Positions 43,441-53,720 of a stretch of DNA of 64,000 nt are shown here, piece by piece; the first letter of the stretch is position 1; the number at the start of each line of letters is the position of its first letter. Below the pieces are notes generated by a model. The model saw only the letters and a list, made by a program, of their open reading frames with translations. It was not told the origin of the DNA and made no database searches. A program made the position numbers and the translations under genes. The DNA is from Diogma glabrata. Taxonomy: Eukaryota > Arthropoda > Insecta > Diptera > Cylindrotomidae. The stretch lies in the NCBI GenBank assembly GCA_963693315.1, contig OY856187.1:73405113-73469112 (forward strand), given 5' to 3'.

Positions 43441-44880
43441 AATATTGCGACGCTGATGCATAGGCTGACTTCACCACATCTCTGGAAACATAGTGTTCTG
43501 GATATATAATGAGCTAATATCCATAAAATACTTTAATTAAAAGCTAACCAATATTATGGACTTCGTAGTTCTATTTTGTCAGTGATAGGATTTTTTGTTT
43601 AGTTATCCATTCTTTAACCAAAAATATAAAAAAACAAAAAAAGAAGAATTACGTCCATCAACATCTATGAACGTATGTTGTTGTGGGACCTTGGTCTTAA
43701 AAGGTTTTTATGTGTTATTGTGACACATATTGTAATTCCTACTACACAAAACATTTTATAAAAAAAAAATAAAAATATTAAAGCAAGCAGTAGTATCCCA
43801 ACAAACATAAATTCTGTTGTACGAGAACAAGTAAAAAAAAATTTTATCGGAAGTGACAAACCGGAAGTTAGGATGCAGAACTGTTGTAAACCGTAATAAA
43901 TGTGTATGTACCAAATTTCATCCAATTCGATTATCAGGTACAGAAGTTATTGAGCTTCCAAAATAACAGGTGCTTGGCGGACCCCCTACCACTTTGTTCA
44001 CTATCGCTAAAAAACTAATCAGTTCCTTGCCATACATATTTACATCTATTTGCAAAGTGTAATCAAAATTACATAACGAACGAATGTTGTATGCTTCCAA
44101 CAAACATTGAAACAATAAACCTGTGTTTGGGGGGACCCCACCACTTATCCCAATATTGTCCAAAAACAAATCAATTCTTTGTCATTAAGGTCTCCATCTT
44201 TTTTCAAAGTGCCATTAAAATTGATTAATGAATGAAATCTGTATGCTCCCAACAAACTTTAAAAACAAAGTGTGAAAAGTCAGCAGTTGTATGGTAGACC
44301 CCCCCGCCACTTTGATCAATGTGTCCCAAAAGATGATAATTATCTTCTTACACTAATTGAAACCTTTTCCATAAGTTTTATTATAATCACTTCATTATTG
44401 TAGGCTGTAGTGTGCATAAAGATACTGAAAAAACTGCCAACAATTAAAAAAAAAATTTTTTTACCGGAAGTAAAAAACCGGAAGTTGGGATGCAGAACTT
44501 TTGTAAATCATACTAAATCCTTATGTACCAAGTTTCATCCAATTTGATTATCAGGTGCAGATGTTATTGAGCTTTAAAAAAAACAGGTGTATGGGACACC
44601 CCCCACCACTTTGTTCACTATCGCTCAAAAACTAATCAGTTCTTTGCCATACATGTTTGCATTTGTTTCCAAAGTGTCATCAAAATTGGTTCACGAACGA
44701 ATACCGTGTGCTCCCAACAAACATTGAAAAAAGTGTGACACATTAAACAGGTGTTCGGGAGGACCCCTACCACTTATTCCAATATTATCCAAAAACTAAT
44801 CAGTTCTTTGTTACTTAAGTCTCCATCTTTTTCCAAAGTGTCATTAAAATAAATTAATGAATGAAGTCTGTTAATGTTCC
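43441..44880 (+). repeat. Repeat family C with internal ~620-bp tandem units
   Basis: It starts attgcgacgctgatgcatag, as at 31.6 kb. The block gaagt-x-gatgcagaactgttgt, atgtaccaaatttcatccaa, a ccaccactttgttcactatc segment, aaactaatcagttc and caaagtgt-atcaaaatt appears twice, near 43860-44230 and 44470-44830. Family D (43648-43760) sits in the first part. No coding frame is shared between units. Confidence 0.7.
43648..43760 (+). repeat. Repeat D, copy 2
   Basis: tacgtccatcaacatctatg, then gttgttgtgggaccttggtc and aattcctactacacaaaaca. Matches 1357-1470 (+) and 63523-63635 (-). Confidence 0.8.
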
Positions 44881-46744
44881 GTTTTTACTAACCCAAAATT
44901 TTCAGCTATTGATTTGTTTTTTGGGTTTGCCAACAATTTGCTGCCCCAATAGCGGCAAATTCAAACCTTACGTTAATTTTGAGACACCCGTTATTTTAGA
45001 ACGAGCGAATTTGTGTGTGATTTTGTATGGTATGATTGTTTTTTTCAGATAAATAAATACATTTTTTTTAAAACAGTACAAATTGGATACAAGATATTTT
45101 TTTCAATTTGACTGTTTAATTAAACATTCTCTTTTCTTTTTAAAAATTTGTTGAAGGAAAGATCAGGACACATGTGTGTCCCGATCTGCTAACCCTTTCT
45201 ATTATTTAAAGTTGTATTTTGACTTAGCACCGGAATAGAGTTGAATTACCGACCAATATACTTACGTTACCATTAGGGTAAAATACAATAAAACTAAATC
45301 TTAAACATCTTTTCGGCTTTTTCAGAACGTATAATTGTATGACATACTGTAAACCAAAGTTTTAAACATAAAAAACAACTAAACAAATAAAATAAAGATA
45401 CCCCGCCACTATTTAATTTGTTTACTTTGTTTTGTACAACCTAAGATTATTTGTAAAAAAACAACAAACGAACAACGAAAGCAAAAACTATTTACTTTTC
45501 GTCTAGTCTACCTTGGTTTCTTCGAAAAACCAGTTGATTTAAATAAAAATTTCGGTTTAGTTAGTTCTGTTGTGGATTGACGGTCTTTTATGTTTTATCG
45601 ATAATGAAAATTGAGTGTGATTTGTGAGTTATTTTGATTTGAAAGTTAATGAAGTAAAAAAAATACAAAATTGGATATCAGTGTTGACCAGTAAACAAAA
45701 CAAAATTATATTATATATGTAAAACTATATAATTATTGTGTAAAAAATATATCAAACTGCTACTATAAATACCTGTGGATAACTACAATATTGTTTTTGG
45801 GATTTATGTTTCAAAATCAGGTAGAGATATTTTTTAAGTGTTTTAAATACATCCTTTTGTCTGGAGAGTAAATAGGCATTTAAAGAATGTTTAACTTAAC
45901 TTAGGATCGACAATTGTTTTTGAAAAATGAAGGCTGAATAACTAAAACTTTTTAAAAGTCACAAACAAAATAAAATACTGGTAATGATTATCACAATTAT
46001 CTACATAAAATATATGTATCAAAAACTTTCGCAGATGTAGATCTTTTCCAACACTTGAGTATATAAGGTACCGGATGCGTATGTATATTAGGAAGATACT
46101 AACTAGAGAAAGCAACTAATGTGCATTGCAAGCCCTATATTGATGATACCCGATACCCACGTTTAAAGGACAAAAATATTGAAATATAATAATATATAAT
46201 TTGCAAAGCATGTTTAACTCTTAGTGGAAAGAGGTCGGTACACATGTTCCATGAACAAAAACATCCGCATTTTATTTTATTGGTAGGGATGATATTGGAT
46301 TAAATATTTATCAACATTAACGCCTGTAAAAGGTTATTAACGCATAAAACTGTAGTTATTTAATAATTTTTATAAATTATAAAATTCGAAATTTTTTTCC
46401 AATTGACATAACAAAATCATGATAAACAATTTACATATCAAATTTGTTTTGTTTTATCTTTCTGTTATATTTTTTATAATGCTTAAAAATTTAGAATAAA
46501 TGTTAATAACCAAGCTGTGGTATATAACACAACAAACAAGCGGTTCGATTATTATTCAAACTATTAAACAATTGATATCAACTAAAAAGAAAAATGTATA
46601 ACAGAAAATGAAAGTTGAAAAATATGTTACATATTTAAAAATTATTCTATGCAAAGAAGAAAAAACATCATTGTGAACTATTAATAACTGATACAATTTT
46701 CAAATAATAAGAACTTTTTAAGAAAATATTTTAAATAAAATGCT
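44881..46744. other. AT-rich non-coding DNA
   Basis: A slightly less AT-rich stretch at 44880-45060 has a short open frame (NKPYVN-like) without support. Nothing else seen. Confidence 0.4.
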
Positions 46745-47089
46745 AAAAAAGTCGGACAAGTGCGAATAAAATTTGCTCGTCGAGGGTTCCGTGAATGAAA
46801 GTGAACAAAATATCAAAAAAGATTGGTATAAAGTAGTGTTTTAAATTTTTTATATCGCCGGTCTATAGACACCGTGCCGTTGTTTTAGTTTTTTGCAGCG
46901 ATGTACACTAAATATAAAACTCTCTAAAAGTACAAGTATTTTATATCTGTTTAGAAGTTTATTACAAAACTAACACGAACATTATAACGGATAATTTACA
47001 TAATTTAGTGAAAAGATGATACACTCATCAAACTACTCCAAACCAATCACTCCATTTAGAGTTCAGTAATTTCAACTTTTCAAAAACAA

Positions 47090-48330
47090 ATAACCTATAT
47101 TATCTACTAATACAAAAGAGTTTCTATTAGTAGATAAAACATATCCGAAAACTTTTCCGTTTATGTGAATGCTTTTTTTCAATAATTACAACTGACACAA
47201 GCTGATATTTTCCAAACCAACTGCTTCTATTGGTCCAGAAATCCGTTTCTTCAAGTGTAAATGCTTCTTTTTGAAAATTACAACTTTTGTAAAAACGACA
47301 TTTCATATGACATTACCTGATATTTTCCAACCCAACTGTACCTATTTGTCCAAAAACTGTCTTAGTAAACCTCTCCATTTGCTCCAAATGCTTATTTCCA
47401 TTAATTAAAACTTCTGTGAAAAAAACGACATTTAATCAAAACGACCTGATATTGTCCAACTCAACTGTTCCTATTAGTCCAGTTTAGAAAACCTCTAAAT
47501 GCTTTTCAATAATTATAACTTCTAAAAAACGACATTTAACATGAGCCGACTCGATATTTCCCAACCAACTGCTCCTATTAGACCACAAAACTTTTTACAA
47601 AACCCCTCCTATTAGTCTAAATTCGTGTTTTTGATAATTACTATTTCTGTGAACAGCAAACATTTAATATGAACCGACCTGATATTTTTCCAACCCTGCT
47701 ATTCCAATTACTCCAGAAAACTTCTTAAAAAACTTCTCGATTTAGCGTAAATCTTTTTTTGTAAAGCTATTTATTTGTTTTGGAAAAACGACATTTGGTC
47801 TGTAATAAGCTAACATTTTCCAACTGTACCTATTAGTCATCAGTGAACGAAGGAGTGGATTCAATCAAAAAATCGCTCACACTACTTTTCGGTTTGTAGC
47901 GTAAATACTTCTGATCAATAATTACAACTTTTGTAAAAAAAAACATCTAGTCCCTGGGCCGGCGTCGATTTCATGTGATGAACACCACATATTTTATACT
48001 TCGTGAGGCGCCTGTCCTTGATGAGTCCGAAAGCTTCTGCCATTTTTCTCGATTCGGCCGCTTTCGTTCGGAAAGCTCCGAAAAATGCCGATTGCCCAGG
48101 ATCTTGTAAATTTTTACCCGGGTTCACACAAAATGTTTCTCAAAAAAAAAATGAATCTGCAAAATCCTGATATTTTCCAACAGTTCCTGTTATTTAGAAA
48201 TTATGGAACTTGGAGTCACACAAAAAATTACTCAAAAAATATCTCCTTAATCATTACGACCTTTGTTAAAAAACGACACTTAATCTGCAACAACTTGATA
48301 TTTTCCAACTGTTCCTATCAGTTGGGAGTA
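47090..48330. repeat. ~125-bp tandem array in A3
   Basis: About eight diverged units share ctgatattttccaacc, actgttcctattagtcca, a cctctccattta block and attacaactt-tgtaaaaaac, with gacattta. Two units carry extra DNA: a 50-bp block near 47840 and a GC-rich block at 47950-48127. Confidence 0.75.
47950..48127 (-). other. GC-rich island with an open minus-strand frame inside the A3 array
   Basis: This block is far richer in G+C than its surroundings and is absent from neighbouring units. On the minus strand it reads without a stop through DPGQSAFFGAFRTKAAESRK, then AEAFGLIKDRRLTKYKICG and VHHMKSTPAQGLDV. The residues look like real protein, but I recognise no family. It may be a captured exon fragment or a piece of another element. 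Confidence 0.45.
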
Positions 48331-48950
48331 CCTGAAGCTGGAAAGAACCATATTTCATGTCCGATTTCATGTTCAATTACATTTTCATGTCATACAAATA
48401 ATTAATTTTATTTGTCAAATGTTTCTAATCGAAAATGTTTCCCATTTTATGTTTGCCAAAAAATTCGGTAAAAAAATTTATGAAAATCATTCTTTTGTCA
48501 CACATAACGATATTTTTAGACTCAATTGTAATACAATAATAAAGTTTTTGGTCTCAAATACTGAAGTCGACCATCAAGATTTCTCGACACATTCAATGTT
48601 ACTACTCGCGCATTATCACTTTAAATGAACGTTTTTCGTTAAAGTTAAATTTGCTTGTTTTGACACACTCAACAATGTTCTTGACACACTCCAGCACAGT
48701 TATCGAACACATCCTATCGGCTCTTACCATTATGTAAACCTATTTTTAGAAACAATTTTTGAAATCGGTCCTGCAGTTTTCTAGTTTTCATCGGTTGTGA
48801 CGGTCGGCCAGCCGGCAGACAGACAGACATTAGTTTTTGGTTTTTTAGAATCGTTAGGACCTAAATCGTCGAGAAATGCCAAGAAAAGTGGCGATAAGAT
48901 TTTCACTTTTGGCTCTAGAAGAATCCTAGGTCTTTCAGACCGAAGTAATA

Positions 48951-51900
48951 AATTGCTGAACGCTATCGAAGCCGAACGGCGACGTTAACAAAAATCAATG
49001 CAGTTTGTATTTGGTCAACATATTCTTTTTTATGTTTTATATCCTTCCGTACCCAAAGAGACATTATTGATAAATAATATCCTAAGAATAGCAATTTAAA
49101 AAGTGTTAGTTAAAAACACGGCCGTTAGACAGGTAATTTCAAATATGTTCTTACTTCTTATAATATATACCTTTGCTGCGCAGTTTTCTTTTCAGAAAGT
49201 AAATAAAATCGTTTTTTACACTAAAATAAAATGAGGCAATAAATTAAATTCAATGGTTTAGTTAAACGGATATACTGTCTGAAAATCGTATTATGTTCAT
49301 GGTTCGTTTAAATATTATTATCACTCAATAGAAACTAAAAACAGTATAAGATAATTAAATCTCATAATTACCAAAAGACGTGCGAAGTGTAAAAAAAAAT
49401 TCTAATTGTTTGCTTTTGTACAAAACCAAATAGAAATTGGTTGATATCTACGTCGATTGCAAAATACATAAGCATTAAAAATGAGTCGGTCTAGCTAGAC
49501 ATCAAATATTTTACTTTATATGAAGGAGCATTTTTTGCGATTATATGCGGGCGTTCTTCAAAGTCAAATTTGATTTTAAATCCTAATTATAGAGTTTTGA
49601 GATTTAAGTTTACAGGATTCATCAATTGTGGCAAGTTAAGTATAAATTCAACCTAACGGAAATCATTTTTCTTTAATCCTCTTTTAGTTCATTTTTCTTA
49701 AAAAGCTTTTCAAATGTTGACTAGACATCGAAGCTATATTCTACAATATTTAAAGTCAGTAACGAAAGCATACAGCAAACATATCCAATCTCTGAAAATA
49801 ACCTGCCTTTTAATGTAGTTAAGCTCATTATTGATTTTGAGTCATTGATTGACTGGATAGGTCATAAACTTGACATTTCCTTTGACAGCTCCAAATAAAA
49901 TTTAATAGCTACTATTTTTAAGCTATTATTGCTATTTAATAGCTATTATTACTAAAGTTATAAGACGGTTTTGATTCTCAAATTTTATTTTGCTATTTTT
50001 GCGTTGATTTTTTGTCAACTTTGTCAAACTTTCAAATACAATTGATCTTTACAAGTGCTCATTGATACACATTTCACTCTCATTTTACCTTGTAGATTTT
50101 TTAAATATCGGTCGTTCTGAATAAAATTTTAGGAATTTTGATCTCGATAGTGCATTAAAAGTGAATAGAATGCCAAGGTAAAATGATCGGCTTCACTTTA
50201 TTACAACACGATCTGTGAAGAACCTGTTAGTTAGGCGTTACCCGTTAGTTATTGAGTTACTAGTTGCATACCAATTTTGCATTCATCCGAGAAACAGAGA
50301 GTATCTAATTGAGAAAAATACAGCTAATTTTTCAAATCAATTACAACCTCATGTTAAACCAACGGGGTCGATCACAAATGTTAACAATAACGCTGACATT
50401 TCGTTGCCAGGCTATAAACCGTAGCTTTCGCGTCACTAAATTCAATTAGTTTGCCTTCATATGTGATTAAAGGTAAGAACGACTGAATTTTGAGCAGGAT
50501 AACTGAACTTCAAAAGCTGTGTTACAAGGAACATTGTGTTGGCATGAAGTTTTGTTTAATGTTCAAAATATTTTTCAAAGTTCTGATTTATCTTCTCTTT
50601 TTTTATTTATATCAGCGAAATGTTGGAAATCAACGGCAACTTAAGAAATATTTGTGTACATGGTAGTTCACTGCAGAACTGATTCGCTCCACCTAGGGAT
50701 TGCAATCACGGGATTAGCACTTTATGAAGCCCAGGATCCCGGGATTCATTAAACGCTAGTCAAGGGATTGAAATCCCTAGTGCCAGTCAAAAAATAGAAT
50801 TGTCAAAATATTTGCTTATTGGGTATCACAATTCCCAATGACTTATCCTGGAACTCTATCATATAGTTGAAATCAAACCGTCATTCACCGTGGGTGGCAC
50901 TGTTGCGGTTCTTGTTATTTTTCCAAATCTTCATGTAACCGGTATAAACAACCTTATGTGATAAAATTAAATTTTGTTAGAAGACTTGATAATATATAAT
51001 TATATTAGCAAATAAATTTGATGATACAGCTTAATAACAAATAATAATTATTATCAAGTTTGTTAATAACCCAATCATCACAAAATTTTTAAAACAGGAT
51101 AAATTGATAACCAAGGAAACAAAACAAATAACTTTCACATTTCATAAAAATCATAAATAAATATTATATAAATAAATTGAAAAATAATTTGTATTAAGAA
51201 AATACATATATCGCATTAATAAAATCTAAAATAAGAATAACATTTCTTTTGATTTCAAAACTGTGAAAGTAAACCAAAATAGTGTAGATTAGAAACGAAA
51301 AACAATTATTAATGACATAAGATCTTCTAATAGTGTTAGGTTGTAACAAAATTTTATGCTGTTGCCTTAACATGGTTGTTGGTTAATGATTTCAACTTAG
51401 TCTCAAATTATATGAATACCAATTCAGGTACCAAGTTCAAAATGTATTACTTCACTTCATAGCACTTTGCGATAATGGTGAGTTACGGATTTTAATAATA
51501 AACGAACGAAAGTCGTTCTGAACTGTAATATTTATTGTATTGAATTATTCATAATCTCTTTTGTTATGGTTTATATCATTCATTTGCGACTGATTAAAAT
51601 CAAATTTTATTTGGTTGTCAGGAAAATTTCCCGGCAGATTGTTTTTTGCACGATATTATAATATTCTACAGTAATTTTATAAATATTATCAACTATAAAT
51701 TAATTTTTGATACACAACAATAAAATAATCTGAAGATTATTATTTATATAAATTCCAATGCAAGTAACATTAAACTGTACAATAAAATAATAATAATTAA
51801 ATTAAAAAACATCAAATAGTTTGAAATTTCAAAGCATAAAAAACGATATTTGGAAGATGGAAACATAACATAACAAAGGAAAATATTTTTGAAATAATCA

Positions 51901-52384
51901 TGCAATTTTCTTTCATTGCATTGAAAGTTATAGGTTTTGAAATTAATCATCAAAAATAAAAATGCTCGTATATGGATGTTCTTCTTAAACGTAAGTTGTT
52001 CATTATACTTCTCAAAAATAGAAATTATAAATGTTTTGGAAGGAGGAAACAGAATTATGATTGGCATTTTTTGATAGCTTTTATCATTTCAAGTTGATTT
52101 ACAACATTCCAAGCAACAAATTAGTTTCGTAGACGTTACATTTATATATACAACATTCGAATTTTATGAGCTAGAAAACTAGGATTCATAGAAATACTTC
52201 ATAGATTACAAGAATGAAAAAATCGTAGCTGTCGAAATAACTATTATGTGATTGATCGTAAAATGGTTGGTGTATCCAATTAATAGAAATCCAAAAAAAG
52301 TATTTCAAACATGTTATTAAATCGATGAATTCAATCCTTACTTGAAAAATTTTGATTTTAAATTTTGTAGATTCGAATATTTGT
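48951..52384. other. AT-rich non-coding DNA
   Basis: No supported gene. A 69-codon plus-strand frame (50215-50424) and a 107-codon minus-strand frame (51744-52067) lack splice or family support. A gggattg-aatc / atcccgggatt cluster lies at 50695-50790. Confidence 0.35.
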
Positions 52385-52670
52385 GTGTGTTAAGTGGTCT
52401 AGTGGTTAGCACGCTGGACTTCGAACCTGGAGGACCCGAGTTCGACTTCAAGCAAAACATTAACAAAAATCAACACATTCTAACTAACCGATAGCCACCT
52501 AATATGGTTGATAAATGGGAAAAGCTATGGGCTTGATCACCCTTATAAAATTAATTAAAGTCTTCAAGTGAAACTCAACCATAAAAAAATTGAGTGAATT
52601 GATGAAATTAATAAAGGGGTTGGCAGCCTACGTTCCTATATGGAACACATACGGCACAAAAAAATCGAAT
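52385..52670 (+). mobile_element. tRNA-derived SINE
   Basis: A tRNA-like head has A box tggtctagtggttagcacg, an anticodon-arm-like ggacttcgaacc, and B box gagttcgacttc (52394-52455). A ~200-bp body of unknown origin follows, ending ctatatggaacacatacggc and an A-rich tail. The head no longer folds as a complete tRNA. Confidence 0.65.
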
Positions 52671-53521
52671 GTTTAGGCCATGCTAATAAAGGTGCGCTCT
52701 TTATTTTTTACAACGTCTAGAGTGTACAGTCAGCACTGGACACCGGATTTATCAAATCTTGACATTTTTACATATCTTTAGATAGATTATTTAGTTTAAC
52801 TTTTTTATATAAGAATAATAACTGGTATATTTATTTTAGAGTTAGAGTTCAATCAACTTATTTTTATTTAGTTAAACATCCAGGTGAACCAACATTAACA
52901 TATACTAACGTGGTTCCGTTTAACTATAAATGTGATCAATAAAACGAAACTAAGCCCAGAATATAAAAATCAATAACAGGTTGAGTACGAATGATCATAA
53001 CTCTTCAAATATTTAAACAAAAATTTTATGTTGACATTTAGATTTAATTATTTTTTAAGATTGGAAAAAGCAAATATTAGCAAATATATTTCAATGCCAA
53101 CATCCAAAAATGTTAATTTAAATTTTTATGGTGGATGTGAAGTAAAACAAAAGGGATTTTTTATGATAAAAGTATAAATAACTCGAATAGATATCAAACT
53201 CGAGAAACAAGTTATATATAAACTACAAGTACACATATGACACTCTATCGAAAAGCTGAACGTGTGGTCTGCGGCACCTTATGATTTTATTTCTCTCTGT
53301 TATTTGTTTTATTTAATAAACAAATTTTTTTTATTAATATAAAAGAACAACTGAGCTACGCTCATCTAGTAATTTACATTTCATATTTATAGCACATTTT
53401 TTGGGGTGTAACCCATTGGTTAGTTACCATTTACATTATTTTATTAAGTATGCTTTTGATTATAAAATCAAATCTAGTGGCTTCGTTCTTTTAAGCCTTC
53501 TGTCAGCAACGGGCACATCCA
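52671..53521. other. AT-rich non-coding DNA
   Basis: No gene or element recognised. Confidence 0.4.
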
Positions 53522-53720
53522 TTTTTTTTTTTTTTTTTTTTAAAGAAGTATTGATATATCCAGTGGATTTATTGTCCTTTGAAGGATATATATTATATCA
53601 ATGCTTCTCGGCTCTGTAATTCTAATTCAGTAAATCCATATATTGGATTTTACTGGATTCGAACCGTCGACCCTAACAATGTATAGACTAGTGTTTTAAC
53701 ACACTCGGCCATACATCGCC
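53522..53720 (-). mobile_element. tRNA-derived SINE abutting the LINE 3' end
   Basis: Reading the minus strand from 53720: GGCGATGTATGGCCGAGTGT (A box TGGCCGAGTGTG), then GGTTCGAATCC (perfect B box). A ~120-bp body follows that can fold into a long hairpin (AGAAGCATTGATATA / TATATCAATACTTCT), then a tract of about 20 A. The head is Leu/Ser-tRNA-like. It starts directly where the LINE reading frame decays. Confidence 0.7.

Larger units (their letters stand above)
46745..48950 (+). repeat. Repeat family A, long copy A3
   Basis: The head is gtcggacaagtgcgaataaa followed by gagggttccgtg. It then follows A2: cagcgatgtaca, ttacaaaactaacacgaa, gaaaagatgatacactcatc. A tandem array takes up 47090-48330. 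Homology to A2 resumes at tttcatgtccgatttcat, and the 3' part ends cctaggtctttcagaccgaagt. The head motif resembles a widely dispersed insect repeat (gtcggacaagtgcga...gggttccgta). Confidence 0.75.

Noticed and set aside
50215..50424. 69-codon plus-strand frame with NFSNQLQPHVKPTGS
   Set aside because: No family, no splice sites and no conservation visible; could be chance.
51744..52067. 107-codon minus-strand frame rich in Phe, Leu and Ile
   Set aside because: Composition is what random AT-rich DNA gives; no signal peptide, domain or splice context.
52394..52460. Functional tRNA gene with a TCG-like anticodon arm
   Set aside because: No closing acceptor stem; B box is degenerate and a SINE body follows.
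53649..53720. Functional tRNA gene (good A and B boxes)
   Set aside because: Acceptor and anticodon arms do not pair, and a SINE body with poly(A) follows.
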